A DNA stretch of 64,000 bases from Solirubrobacter deserti (GCF_027587175.1 NZ_JAPCID010000012.1:62001-126000); one strand, 5' to 3'; numbered from the stretch's first letter, positions 32,753 through 41,702 are shown. Notes: a model not told the origin generated them from the letters alone. Made by a program: numbers and translations.

Positions 32753-33741
32753 GAGCCCAACTGATCGACGGCCACAAGCGCAAGATCGGCGACGTCCGCA
32801 TCTCGGTGACGGACCGCTGCAACTTCCGCTGCCAGTACTGCATGCCCGCCGAGGGTCTCCCCTGGCTGGACCGCGACGACCTGCTCAGCTACGAGGAGAT
32901 CGCGCGCCTGGTGTCGCTGATGGCGAGCATGGGCGTGCACGACGTGCGCCTGACGGGCGGCGAGCCGCTCGCACGCCGGGAGCTGTGGCGCCTGGTGGAG
33001 CTGCTGAGCGCCGACGAGCACGTCCACGACCTCTCGCTCACGACCAACGGCTACCTGCTCGAGCGCCAGGTCGAGCAGCTGGTGAAGGCGGGCCTGCGCC
33101 GCGTGAACGTCTCGTTGGACGCGCTCGCCCCTGACCGCTTCTTCCAGCTCACCCGCCGCAACTCGCTGCAGAAGGTGCTGGACGGGCTCGCGGCGGCCGA
33201 GCGGCACCCCGAGCTGCGCCCGATCAAGGTCAACGTCGTCGCGCTCAAGGACTTCACCGAGGACGAGGTCGTGCGCTTCGCCGAGTTCGCGCGCAAGCAC
33301 CCGTACGAGGTCCGCTTCATCGAGTTCATGCCGCTGGACGCCGACCGCACGTGGTCGCGCGACCGCGTGCTGCCCAACGCCGAGGTCCGGCGGCTGATCC
33401 ACGCCGCGTACCCGCTCAAGGACATGGGCCGCGAGCGCCACGGCACGAGCCGCCGCTGGGAGTTCGCCGACGGCCAGGGCTCGATCGGCTTCATCTCCCC
33501 CGTGAGCGAGCCGTTCTGCGGCGACTGCAACCGCATTCGCGTCACCGCCGAGGGCAAGCTGCGCACGTGCCTGTTCTCGATGACCGAGACCGACCTGCGC
33601 GGCCCGCTGCGCGCGGGCGCGTCCGACGACGAGCTGGAGACGATCATCCGCGACGCGGTGTGGGAGAAGGAGCTCAAGCACCACGTCAACGACGAGGGCT
33701 TCGTGCAGCCGGCCCGCACCATGTCGCAGATCGGCGGCTGA
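32749..33741 (+). CDS. moaA: GTP 3',8-cyclase MoaA
   Basis: A 330-residue radical-SAM enzyme that converts GTP to the 8-carbon precursor of pyranopterin. The N-terminal 4Fe-4S motif is CNFRCQYCMP, the second cluster is held by FCGDCNRIRVTAEGKLRTCL, and the protein ends in the functionally important Gly-Gly (SQIGG). MTGGEPLA-type motif VRLTGGEPLARRELWRL binds SAM. GTG 32749 overlaps moaC. Its TGA overlaps the moeA start. Confidence 0.97.
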   Translation: MRAQLIDGHKRKIGDVRISVTDRCNFRCQYCMPAEGLPWLDRDDLLSYEEIARLVSLMASMGVHDVRLTGGEPLARRELWRLVELLSADEHVHDLSLTTNGYLLERQVEQLVKAGLRRVNVSLDALAPDRFFQLTRRNSLQKVLDGLAAAERHPELRPIKVNVVALKDFTEDEVVRFAEFARKHPYEVRFIEFMPLDADRTWSRDRVLPNAEVRRLIHAAYPLKDMGRERHGTSRRWEFADGQGSIGFISPVSEPFCGDCNRIRVTAEGKLRTCLFSMTETDLRGPLRAGASDDELETIIRDAVWEKELKHHVNDEGFVQPARTMSQIGG

Positions 33742-34931
33742 CCCTGAAGGACTTCGACGAGGCGCTCGCGCTGGTCCTCGAGGGGATCGAGCCGCTGGCG
33801 CCCGAGACCGTCCCGCTCCCCCGGGCGGAGGGGCGCGTGATCGCCGAGCCCGCGCGCGCCGCGATCGACCTGCCGCCGTTCGACCGCACCGCGATGGACG
33901 GCTACGCCGTGCGCGCGGCCGATGTCGCGCCCGGCGTGGCGCTGCAGGTGGTCGGCGACCTGGCCGCGGGCGGCGAGACGCTGGTCATCGGCCCGCACAC
34001 CGCGGCACGCATCTCGACGGGCGCGGCCATCCCGGAGGGCGCGGACAGCATCCTCAAGGTCGAGGACACCGAGGGCGGCGACGGCGTCGTCACGGCGACC
34101 GCGAGCGTGCGGGAGGGCCTGCACATCCGCCGCCGCGGCGAGGACGTGCACGCGGGCGACGTGCTCGCCCGGCCCGGCGACGTGCTCACCGTCGCGCGCC
34201 TGTCCGCGCTCGCCAGCGCCGGCGTCGCCACCGTCTCCGTCCCGCGGGTGCCGAAGGTCAGCCTGATCGTCACCGGCGACGAGCTGCTGCCCCCGGGCGC
34301 GCCGCCCGAGCCGGGCAAGATCTACGAGTCCAACTCGCTGGTCGTGGCTTCGCTCGTGCGCGCGGTCGGTGCCGAGGTCGAGCAGCAGCCGCCCGTCCCC
34401 GATGACTTCGAGGCGACGAAGGCCGCCATCGAGCACGGCCTTGAGAGCGACATCCTGATCGTGTCCGGCGGCGTGAGCGTCGGCCCGCACGACCACGTCA
34501 AGCCCGCGTTCGAGGCCTGCGGCGTGGACGAGGTCTTCTGGCGGGTACGGATCAAGCCCGGCAAGCCGCTGTGGTTCGGCCGCCGTGGCAGGACGCTCGT
34601 CTTCGGGCTGCCCGGCAACCCGCTGTCGGCGATCGTCGGCACGGCCATGTTCGTCCTCCCCGCGCTGCGCTCACTGCGCGGCGAGCCGAACGTCCAGCCG
34701 CGGCTCGTCAAGGGCCGGCTCGGTGAGCCCGCCGGTCCGTCCGACAACCGCACGACGTTCCTCATCTCCAAGCTCGTGGAGGACGAGGACGGCACGCTGG
34801 TCGCGTGGCCGACCGAGCGCCAGGGCTCGCACATGACGGGCGCGCTGGGCGAGAGCGACGGGTTCGCGATCGCCCCCCACGGCTCCGGCTCGCTCCCCGC
34901 GGGCGCCGAAGTCCAGCTGCTGCGGCTCTAA
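33738..34931 (+). CDS. moeA: Molybdopterin molybdenumtransferase MoeA, apparent CTG start
   Basis: A 397-residue MoeA, which inserts molybdate into adenylylated molybdopterin. Motifs: DRTAMDGYAVRAAD, STGAAIPEGADSILKVED, VSLIVTGDELLPPG-type segment, ESNSLVVASLVRAVGAEV, VSGGVSVGPHDHV and GLPGNPLSAIVG; a C-terminal MoeA domain IV follows. The family N-terminus (LKDFDEALALVLEGIEPLAP) lies before any in-frame ATG, GTG or TTG, so the best start is CTG 33738, which overlaps the moaA stop as CTGA; CTG 33744 is also possible. Third gene of the unit. Confidence 0.93.
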   Translation: MTLKDFDEALALVLEGIEPLAPETVPLPRAEGRVIAEPARAAIDLPPFDRTAMDGYAVRAADVAPGVALQVVGDLAAGGETLVIGPHTAARISTGAAIPEGADSILKVEDTEGGDGVVTATASVREGLHIRRRGEDVHAGDVLARPGDVLTVARLSALASAGVATVSVPRVPKVSLIVTGDELLPPGAPPEPGKIYESNSLVVASLVRAVGAEVEQQPPVPDDFEATKAAIEHGLESDILIVSGGVSVGPHDHVKPAFEACGVDEVFWRVRIKPGKPLWFGRRGRTLVFGLPGNPLSAIVGTAMFVLPALRSLRGEPNVQPRLVKGRLGEPAGPSDNRTTFLISKLVEDEDGTLVAWPTERQGSHMTGALGESDGFAIAPHGSGSLPAGAEVQLLRL

Positions 34932-35045
34932 GAGCCCGCCGAACTCTTAGTCCGTCACATCCGCCGCCGCGCGCGGTTTCACGTACGCACACCGGGGCCC
35001 CGGGCGTGTCAAGTCCGACACACGAACCTCAGGAGCTACGTCCTC

Positions 35046-35843
35046 ATGAGCATGAAGAAGACCCTCACCGCGTGCGCGGTGGTCGGCGCCGCCGCGCTCG
35101 CCGCGAGCCCGGCGGGCGCCGCCGAGCCGCCGCGCATCCTCCCGCCGGACATCCCGTTCCCCGCCGACCAGATCGAGCATCGGGTCTCGCGCCACTGCCA
35201 GGAGGTCTCGGGGATCTACGCGCAGTTCGGCCGCAACGGCTGCCTCACCATCGACAGCTGGATCACGAGCGACCGCGACCATGAGGTCGCACGCGACGCG
35301 ACCAGCGGTGAGCTGATCGCCGAGAACGCGACCGTGGACGGCACGGTCTTCTCCTGGACGGCCAACCGCAACGTGCTGTTCGTCGTGCCCACCACGCCGA
35401 ACCGGCCCAGCAACATCACGCGCGAGGCGCGGGCGGCGATGACGCGAGAGCTGATCCAGCGCGGGTGGTACCAGGTGAGCGGCGAGCAGGTCCGTGACGG
35501 CCGCGCCCTGCTCGTCCTCACCGAGACCGCGCAGTCGCCGGCCGACTCGGGCAACACGACGCTGCTCGTGGACAAGGCGAGCTACGAGACGGTCGAGATG
35601 ACCTTCGTCTCCCGCGACGGCAAGCAGAAGTTCGTCGACACCCAGCTGTCCGTCGAGCAGCTGCCCCGCAACGCGGCCAACAGCAAGCTGCTCAACATGG
35701 GCGATCACCCGACCGCGACGGTCCGCCAGGTCGAGGGCGACGACGACGTGATCGCGTCCGCCGCTCGCAAGGTCGGCATCAAGGCCAAGACGCGCGCCAA
35801 GATCGCCCGCAAGGCCCGCGCCGGCAAGAAGGCCGGCCGGTAG
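35046..35843 (+). CDS. Secreted protein of unknown function
   Basis: A 265-residue exported protein. The signal peptide is MSMKKTLTACAVVGAAALAA (cleavage near AGAAEP). AGGAG (35031-35035) lies ten bases upstream of ATG 35046. The mature domain (about 55-230) has two Cys and a strand-rich sequence (NRNVLFVVPTTPNRPSN, RALLVLTETAQSPADSG, TFVSRDGKQKFVDTQLSVE) suggestive of a lipoprotein-carrier-like or scaffold fold, but I cannot name it. The C-terminus is Lys/Arg/Ala-rich (KAKTRAKIARKARAGKKAGR). Followed with no gap by the SH3 protein. Confidence 0.8.
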   Translation: MSMKKTLTACAVVGAAALAASPAGAAEPPRILPPDIPFPADQIEHRVSRHCQEVSGIYAQFGRNGCLTIDSWITSDRDHEVARDATSGELIAENATVDGTVFSWTANRNVLFVVPTTPNRPSNITREARAAMTRELIQRGWYQVSGEQVRDGRALLVLTETAQSPADSGNTTLLVDKASYETVEMTFVSRDGKQKFVDTQLSVEQLPRNAANSKLLNMGDHPTATVRQVEGDDDVIASAARKVGIKAKTRAKIARKARAGKKAGR

Positions 35844-36146
35844 ATGACGACCCTGCGGAGGCCGGCCACGCGCCGGCCTCTCGCTGTGGCGGGCCTGACG
35901 GCCCTCGTGCTCGCCGCCGGTGCGATCACCGCGCCGGCGGCGTCCGCCGGATCCACCGACCGCGTGTGCGCGCCGCGGGCGAACCTGTACGAGAGCCCGG
36001 GCGGGCTGCAGATCGGCGTGATCGCCGAAGGACGGACGGTGATCATCCTGCGGCGCGCCGCGTCCGGGCGCTGGGTGCGGGTGCGCACGAACATCGGCGC
36101 GCGCGGCTGGGTGAAGTCCCGGTTGCTGTGCGACGAGGGCGCGTGA
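35844..36146 (+). CDS. Secreted SH3-domain protein
   Basis: A 100-residue exported protein. After a signal peptide (LAVAGLTALVLAAGAITAPA, cut near ASAG) is a single bacterial SH3-type domain (about 42-96: RVCAPRANLYESPGGLQIGV, RWVRVRTNIGARGWVKSRLL) flanked by two Cys that could form a disulfide. It is closely similar to the C-terminal domain of the sigma-factor fusion encoded next. ATG immediately follows the previous TAG. SH3 domains of this type often bind cell-wall peptides. Confidence 0.85.
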   Translation: MTTLRRPATRRPLAVAGLTALVLAAGAITAPAASAGSTDRVCAPRANLYESPGGLQIGVIAEGRTVIILRRAASGRWVRVRTNIGARGWVKSRLLCDEGA

Positions 36147-37520
36147 GTGGCCGTCGTCACGCGCATGTCCGACCAGCAGCTGCTCGCGCGCTATCGCGCC
36201 GGCGACGACGAGGCGCTCGCCATCGCGCTGCGGCGCTATCAGCCGCGCCTGCTGCGCTTCGCGCGCCGCATCCTCGGCGATCGCTCGCCGAACGCCGAGG
36301 ACGTGGTGCAGGAGGCGCTCCTGCGCACGCACCTCGTGCTGCGGCGCGGCGACCGCGCGCTCGACCTCGGCCCGTGGCTGTTCAAGCTCGTCCGCAACTG
36401 CGCGCTCGACGAGCTCGCCCGCGTGCGAGCGGAGCTGACGCCGCTCGACGACGCGCCCGAACCCGCAGCGGCCGGCGCCGACCCCGCGGACGTCTCCCTC
36501 GCGCGCGGGCACGTGCGCGACACGCTGTCAGACGTCGCGGCGCTCCCGGACCTGCAGCGTCACGCGCTGCTGCGCCGCGAGCTGGAAGGCGCGCCGCACG
36601 TGGAGATCGCCGCGGAGCTGGGGATCAGCGAGGCGGCCTCGCGCGTGCTCGTGCTGCGGGCGCGGAGCAACCTCGTCAAGGCCCGCGCGGGCCGCAACGC
36701 CCGCTGCGACGACATCCGCGAGCAGGTGCTGCTCGCCGAGGACGCGCGCCGGCGCGCCACCGCGCACGTCTACCGCCACCTCGCCGCGTGCGCGCCGTGC
36801 CGGGAGTTCCGGAGCGAGCTGCGCCGCCGCCGCGCCGACCTGCGGGTGCTGGTCCCCGGGCCGGTGCTGCTCGGCGTGCTGCTGAGTGCGGCGGTGCCGG
36901 CGGGCTCCTCGAAGCTGATCACGGCCGGCGCGATGAGCGTCGCGGTGGCCGGCGGCGCGCTCGGCATCGACCGCCTCGCCGGGCCCGGCTCCCCCGCGCC
37001 CGTCACGGTCCGCAGCGCGGTCGTCCCCGGCGGCGTGCTGCCGCTCGGCAGCGCGGTCCCGCAGGGCACCGCGGTCGTCACCCGCACGGTGGCCACGACC
37101 CCGGGCCTGCCGGTCGGCCGCTACCGCATCGCCTGTCCCCCGGGCCACCGCGTCGCGGGCCTGCAGCCGACGACGGCGAAGACCTCGCACGCATTCGCGC
37201 CCGAGACGATCGTCGGCGCGAGCACGGCCGCGGTCGTGCTGGTCGAGCCGACGCCGCACCCGCTCACGATCGCCGTCGTCTGCAAGCGCCCGGGCGCCGA
37301 CGGGTCGATCCTCGCTGCCCCGGTCACCGCGCCCGGCCGGCCGGCGGCCGTGTGCGTGGACCGCGTCTACCTGCGCCGCCGCCCCGGCGGGCCGATCGTC
37401 GGCTCGCTCACCCGCGGGCAGCCCGTGACGATCCGCGCCACGCGGGACGGCTGGCGCCGGGTCACGGCGGATTCCGGCGCCCGCGGCTGGCTTCCGGCAG
37501 ACCGGCTCTGCGCCCGGTAG
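36147..37520 (+). CDS. ECF sigma factor fused to anti-sigma-like zinc motif, membrane segment and SH3 domain
   Basis: A 457-residue fusion. Residues 8-85 are sigma region 2 (LLARYRAGDDEALAIALRRY, AEDVVQEALLRTH); about 125-180 are region 4 (LPDLQRHALLRRELEGAPH, IAAELGISEAASRVLVLRAR). A ZAS-like zinc motif follows: His211-x3-Cys215-x2-Cys218 (RHLAACAPC) with Cys187 upstream. One membrane stretch (about 239-275) leads to an outer part ending in an SH3 domain (about 399-457: RVYLRRRPGGPIVG, GARGWLPADRLC). The sigma factor is thus tethered to the membrane with a wall-facing sensor. GTG 36147 is adjacent to the upstream stop; ATG 36165 is an alternative. Signal and regulon are unknown. Confidence 0.82.
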   Translation: MAVVTRMSDQQLLARYRAGDDEALAIALRRYQPRLLRFARRILGDRSPNAEDVVQEALLRTHLVLRRGDRALDLGPWLFKLVRNCALDELARVRAELTPLDDAPEPAAAGADPADVSLARGHVRDTLSDVAALPDLQRHALLRRELEGAPHVEIAAELGISEAASRVLVLRARSNLVKARAGRNARCDDIREQVLLAEDARRRATAHVYRHLAACAPCREFRSELRRRRADLRVLVPGPVLLGVLLSAAVPAGSSKLITAGAMSVAVAGGALGIDRLAGPGSPAPVTVRSAVVPGGVLPLGSAVPQGTAVVTRTVATTPGLPVGRYRIACPPGHRVAGLQPTTAKTSHAFAPETIVGASTAAVVLVEPTPHPLTIAVVCKRPGADGSILAAPVTAPGRPAAVCVDRVYLRRRPGGPIVGSLTRGQPVTIRATRDGWRRVTADSGARGWLPADRLCAR

Positions 37521-37529
37521 GGTCGCGCC

Positions 37530-38026
37530 ATGGGACTGATGAACGACTGGCTGCGGAGCAAGCGGATGAAGGACCCGGTCCGCGGCAGCGCGCACGTCGT
37601 CGCCTGCAGCCGGTACCTGAGTCCCGCGGTGAAGTCGAACCTCGTCATGAACCTGATCGTCAGCGCCGAGGGCCTGCAGCCGACGCCGGTCGAGCACGAG
37701 TGCATGTGCCGCAGGACCAGTGGCCGCAGCAGGGCATGACGCTGCCGGTCACGCTCGACCGGGCCGATCCGACGCGGCTGAAGGTCGAATGGGACGAGCT
37801 GCCGACGGCGCAGGAGCTCATCCAGCAGCGCACGGAGGCGATGCTGTCCGGCGGCCTGCCGGGCGTGACGATGGGCCAGCCGCTGGTGATCGACCTGCGC
37901 GGGCAGCCCGCGCAGAGCAACGGCGGCGACCAGGTCGACCGGCTGGAGCGGCTGGCCGCCCTGCACGCGTCGGGCGTGCTCACCGACGAGGAGCTCGCCG
38001 CCGCGAAGGCGAAGCTACTCGGCTAG
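37530..38026 (+). pseudogene. SHOCT-domain protein interrupted by a one-base frameshift
   Basis: The first frame encodes MGLMNDWLRSKRMKDPVRGS to PTPVEHE and then loses homology after 37700. The next frame continues with VHVPQDQWPQQGMTLPVTLD and ends in a short SHOCT helix pair (VDRLERLAALHASGVLTDEE). Adding one G at GAG|TG (37698-37702) restores a single frame of 165 residues (498 bases), matching the family pattern of a conserved N-terminal domain plus C-terminal SHOCT. The missing base is in a GG run. Either a real mutation or a sequencing error; function unknown. Confidence 0.75.
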
Positions 38027-38482
38027 CTCGTAGCCGTCGGTGACGGGCCCGCACGCGAGTCCGTTGCCGAGCAGGACGTGCGCGTTGACGTCGCGCAGCA
38101 CGGCGGCCTGCTCCTCGGTGAGGTAGCGGCTGAAGATCTCCTCGACCGCGGCGAAGTGCAGGGGCTTGGCCTCCTCGAGCACCGTGCGGCCCTGCTCCGT
38201 GATGCGGGCGAAGGTCGCGCGGCGGTCCTCCTTGGGGATCTCGCGCTCGACGAGCCCCGCTTCCTCCATGCGGGCGACCAGGCGGGTCGCGCCGCCGCGC
38301 GACAGGGTCAGCGAGTCGGCCAGGTCCCCCATGCGCACCGGACCCTTGTACAGCTGCGCGAGCACCTCGAACCACGCCGGCGCGAGCCCGGACTCGCGCT
38401 CCATGCGGTCGCCCACGAGCTCCAGCAGCCGGCTGCTGACCTGCAGCATCCCGTAGAAGGCGAGGTACTTCGGGTCATCCAT
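38015..38482 (-). CDS. MarR-family transcriptional regulator
   Basis: A 155-residue winged-helix repressor. The helix-turn-helix is RMGDLADSLTLSRGGATRLV, followed by the wing (EIPKEDRRATFARITEQG), and the terminal helices form the dimer interface. ATG 38482 (MDDPKYLAFYGMLQ) is used; the promoter predicts an almost leaderless mRNA. Divergent from the MMPL transporter with repeated operator sequences between them, so it most likely represses itself and the transporter. The convergent SHOCT gene overlaps its 3' end by 12 bp. Confidence 0.93.
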   Translation of the reverse strand: MDDPKYLAFYGMLQVSSRLLELVGDRMERESGLAPAWFEVLAQLYKGPVRMGDLADSLTLSRGGATRLVARMEEAGLVEREIPKEDRRATFARITEQGRTVLEEAKPLHFAAVEEIFSRYLTEEQAAVLRDVNAHVLLGNGLACGPVTDGYELAE

Positions 38483-38490
38483 GAGCGAAG

Positions 38491-38563
38491 ACTGTAGAGG
38501 CAACGGTTGACAAGTCAATCCTTGCGAGCTTTACTTCGCAACGGTTGCTATGTCAATGCTTGC
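38491..38563. promoter_or_regulatory. Divergent marR/mmpL promoters with two operator repeats
   Basis: Two direct repeats, 38500-38525 and 38538-38563 (offset 38 bp), share GCAACGGTTG, GTCAAT and CTTGC. The first holds a perfect palindrome, TTGACAAGTCAA (38507-38518), whose halves are the -35 elements of both promoters: rightward TTGACA with TTTACT (38530-38535, 17-bp spacer), leftward TTGACT with TACAGT (38496-38491, 16-bp spacer). One bound MarR dimer could block both. The leftward start falls next to ATG 38482. Confidence 0.75.
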
Positions 38564-38585
38564 TCCGGAAAGGGAGTTGACGACC

Positions 38586-40611
38586 GTGCCCGTCACCCGC
38601 CTCGCCCGCCTCGGCGCGTTCGCCTTCCGGCGACGCCGCCTCGTCCTCGCTGCCTGGGTCGGCGCCCTGGTCGCGGCCTTCGCGCTCGCCGCCACGTTCT
38701 CGGCCGACTACAACACGCCCGGATCGGACTCCAAGGCGGCCGCCGATGCGCTCGCCGATCGCTTCCCGGCGACGTCGCCGGACACCGTCGACGTCGTCTG
38801 GCGCACCGCCGAGGGCACGCCGACCGCGCTGCTGCGCGAAGCGTCCACGCTCCCCGGCCTGGCCGCCGCGGGCGAGCCGCAGATCTCGCCCGACGGCCAG
38901 GTCGGCGTCGCGCGGATTCCCCTCACCGTGCTGCCGGACGAGGTGCCGCGCGCGACCGGCGAGCGGCTGCTGGAGCTGGGTGAGGCGGCGGACGTCGAGC
39001 TCGGCGGGCAGGTGATCGCCACCGCGCAGCAGGGGCCGATCTCGAGCGAGATCGTCGGCATGGCCGTGGCCTTCATCGTGCTGCTGATCGCGCTCGGCAC
39101 GATCGTCGCCGCTGGATTGCCGTTGATCCTGGCGCTGTTCGGGCTGGGGATCGCGTCCGCGCTGATCATGCTGCTGGCGGCCGTGCTGCCGACGCCCGAC
39201 TGGTCCTCGACCGTGGCCGCGATGCTCGGCATCGGCGTCGGGATTCGACTACGCGCTGCTGATCCTGACGCGCTACCGGGCCGCGGGCGGCGGTGAGGGC
39301 GCGATCCGCGAGGCCGTCGCGACCGCGGGCCGCTCGGTGCTGATCGCGGGTCTGACCGTTGTGATCTCGCTGCTCGGCCTGTTCGCGATGGGCCTGACCT
39401 ACCTCTACGGCGTCGCGCTGGCCGCGATCATCGCCGTGCTGGTCGTGATGGCGGCGGCCATCACGCTGCTGCCCGCGCTGCTCGGGTTCGCGGGGCCGCG
39501 GATCGAGCGGCTGCGCCTGCCCGGTCGCCGGCGTTCCTCCGGCGGCGCCTTCGCCGCGCGCTGGAGCCGCGCCGTGCAGCGCCGGCCGTGGACGGCGGCG
39601 ATCGCCGGCGCGCTCGTCCTGCTGGCGCTGGCCTCCCCCGTGACCGGGCTGCGGCTCGGCTTCCCGGACGCGGGCAACGACCGCGCCGAGACGACGACGC
39701 GGCAGGCGTTCGACCTGATGACCGCGCACTTCGGCGCGGGCGCGAACGGGCCGCTCGTCGTGGTCGCCCCGGCCGCCGCGGCCGCCGGCGTCGCGGAGAC
39801 GATCGGGCGCGACCCGGGCGTCGCGTCCGTCGCGCCGCCGCAGCTCAACCCCGCGGGTGACACGGCGCTCGTGCTCGCCACGCCGACGACCTCGCCCGAG
39901 GCCACCGCGACCGAGGACCTGCTCGCGCGGCTGCGCGACGGGCGGCTCGGCGAGGAGGTCGTGATCGGCGGGCGCACCGCACAGGCCGTCGACCAGGCGC
40001 AGGCCACCGCCGACCGGCTGCCGCTGTTCATCGGCGGCGTCGTCGGCCTCTCGCTGTTGCTGCTGCTCGTCGCGTTCCGGTCGGTCACGGTGGCGCTGAA
40101 GGCGGCCGCGCTCAACCTGTTCAGCGTCGGCGCGGCCTACGGCGTGGTCGCGCTGCTCGCCCAGGGCGGCTGGGCCGGCCAGCTCGTCGGCATCGACACC
40201 GCCACGCCCGTGCCGCCGTTCATCCCCGTGATCATGTTCGCGACGCTGTTCGGGCTCTCGATGGACTACGAGGTGTTCTTGCTCTCGCGCGTGCGGGAGG
40301 CGTGGCTGGGCGGACGCTCGACCTCACGCGCCGTCACCGAGGGTCTCACGCGCACGGCGGGCGTGATCAGCGCCGCCGCGGCGATCATGGTCGTGGTCTT
40401 CGGGGCGCTCGCGCTCTCGCCCGAGGTGTTCCTGAAGCTGATCGGTATCGGGCTGGCGACCGCGGTGCTGGTCGACGCGACAATCGTGCGGATGGTGCTC
40501 GTGCCCGCCGTGATGCAGCTGCTGGGCGAGCGCAGCTGGTGGATGCCGCGCTGGCTGGACCGGATCGTGCCCCATACCGAACTGGAGGCGCCCGCACTGT
40601 CGCGCGCTTGA
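38586..40611 (+). pseudogene. MMPL-family (RND) transporter interrupted by a one-base frameshift
   Basis: The gene encodes a full-length MMPL/RND exporter of about 675 residues in two frames. The first (MPVTRLARLGAFAFRRRRLV to MLGIGVGI) breaks at 39241-39246, where GGATTCG should read GGATCG; removing one T restores GIDYALLILTRYRAAGG, the hallmark MMPL motif, and joins the second frame (LIAGLTVVISLLGLFAMGLT to the end, including FGLSMDYEVFLLSRVREAWL). Start GTG 38586 follows AGGGAG; upstream ATGs at 38550 and 38556 lie in operator sequence. Controlled by the divergent MarR. Probably drug or lipid export; broken or a sequence error. Confidence 0.85.
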
Positions 40612-40672
40612 CAGTTTGCGTGTAGCGGATGAGCGCGACGGGCGCGACGCGCAGGAGGAGGCTTGGGGCATC

Positions 40673-40888
40673 GTGACGCACACCACCCTCGTCTCCGAGG
40701 CCACCTCCCCCGGGGTGCGCCTCGCCCGCGCCCAACTCGTCGCGCTGATCCAGCAGCAGGTGGTGCGCGTCGCCGCCCTGCGCGCGCAGCTCTCGGCCGG
40801 GCTGCCGGTCACCGGCGACCTCGCCGCCGAGCTGCACGAGCTCGAACTCCTCCAAGACCGCCTCGACCTTCCCGGAGAAGCCCGATGA
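40673..40888 (+). CDS. Small hypothetical protein
   Basis: A 71-residue protein, helical and Leu/Gln-rich (RLARAQLVALIQQQVVRVAA, ELHELELLQDRLDLPG), likely a short coiled coil. GTG 40673 has GGGG five bases upstream; a longer start is possible. It overlaps the next small gene by 4 bp (ATGA). No family known. It follows the MMPL transporter by 61 bp. Confidence 0.55.
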   Translation: MTHTTLVSEATSPGVRLARAQLVALIQQQVVRVAALRAQLSAGLPVTGDLAAELHELELLQDRLDLPGEAR

Positions 40889-41034
40889 ACCCGTCCCGTC
40901 CGCTCATCCTGGCCACCGCGCTCCTCGCCACGCTCGCCGTTCCCGCGGCGGCGTCCGCCGCCGGGCTCGGCACGACGAACGTGCAGAAGAAGCACCTGGC
41001 GACGATCACGCACGAGCCGGTCACCGCTCGCTGA
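40885..41034 (+). CDS. Very small secreted peptide
   Basis: A 49-residue precursor: a signal peptide (LILATALLATLAVPAAASAA) followed by a mature part of about 25 residues (GLGTTNVQKKHLATITHEPV). The ATG overlaps the preceding stop (ATGA), which supports its reality. Function unknown; could be a signalling or surface peptide. Confidence 0.5.
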   Translation: MNPSRPLILATALLATLAVPAAASAAGLGTTNVQKKHLATITHEPVTAR

Positions 41035-41056
41035 CGCGGTCAGCTAGGTTCGGCGC

Positions 41057-41692
41057 ATGCAGTGGCCGATCCTGGCTGGCGTTCCCGAGGAGGACGCGCG
41101 GCGCGTGCTGTCGATCGCGCGCCGCCGCACCTTCGCCCGCCGCGAGGTCGTCTTCCACCACGGCGACCCGGCCGACACGCTGCACCTCGTCGCCAGCGGG
41201 CGCTTCGCCGTGCGCATCCAGACACCGCTCGGCGACACGGTCATGCTCTCGCTGCTCGGGCCGGGCGAGACGTTCGGCGAGATCGCGCTGCTCGACGGCG
41301 TCGGGCCGCGCTCGGCCACGGTCGTGGCGCTGGAGAGGGCCGAGACGCGCGCGATCCACAAGCTCGACTTCGACACGCTCGTCGCCCGCCATCCCGGCAT
41401 CGCCGACCTGCTCGCCCGCGCGCTCGCCCTGCGCGTGCGGCGGCTCTCGGAGCTGCTGCTGGAAGCGCACTACGTGCCCGCCGACCGGCGCGTGCTGCGC
41501 CGGCTGGCCGAGTTCGGTCTCGAGGACGGCGTCGTGCCGCTGACGCAGGAGGAGCTCTCCAACCTCGCGGGCACGTCCCGCGCGACCGTCAACCGCGTCG
41601 TGCGCGACGCCCAGGCCCGCGGCGAGCTCGCCCTCCGGCGCGGGCGTATCGAGGTGCTCGACGCCGCCTCGCTCGTGGCGCGCGCTGGCTAG
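41057..41692 (+). CDS. Crp/Fnr-family transcriptional regulator
   Basis: A 211-residue regulator. Residues 10-120 form the cyclic-nucleotide-binding-type barrel (REVVFHHGDPADTLHLVASG, LGPGETFGEIALLDGVGPRS); FGEIALLDG plus PRSAT resembles the phosphate-binding cassette of CRP, with Arg in place and Ser/Ala following, so cAMP binding is plausible. The C-terminal winged helix is LTQEELSNLAGTSRATVNRV. No Fnr-type Cys cluster is present. It lies just upstream of mocA-coxG; it could control the cox cluster, but this is inferred from position only. Confidence 0.92.
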   Translation: MQWPILAGVPEEDARRVLSIARRRTFARREVVFHHGDPADTLHLVASGRFAVRIQTPLGDTVMLSLLGPGETFGEIALLDGVGPRSATVVALERAETRAIHKLDFDTLVARHPGIADLLARALALRVRRLSELLLEAHYVPADRRVLRRLAEFGLEDGVVPLTQEELSNLAGTSRATVNRVVRDAQARGELALRRGRIEVLDAASLVARAG

Positions 41693-41702
41693 CCTGGGAT
41701 CC

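Noticed and set aside
33351-33737. Extending moeA upstream through moaA
   Set aside because: The open frame upstream is antimotif sequence inside moaA; MoeA homology begins only at 33738.
38500-38563. Direct repeats as ends of a small mobile element
   Set aside because: Only 38 bp apart, they lie exactly over divergent promoter elements, so operators are the better explanation.
38550-38585. ATG starts for the MMPL gene at 38550 or 38556
   Set aside because: They lie inside the second operator repeat and lack a ribosome binding site; GTG 38586 follows AGGGAG and gives the family N-terminus.
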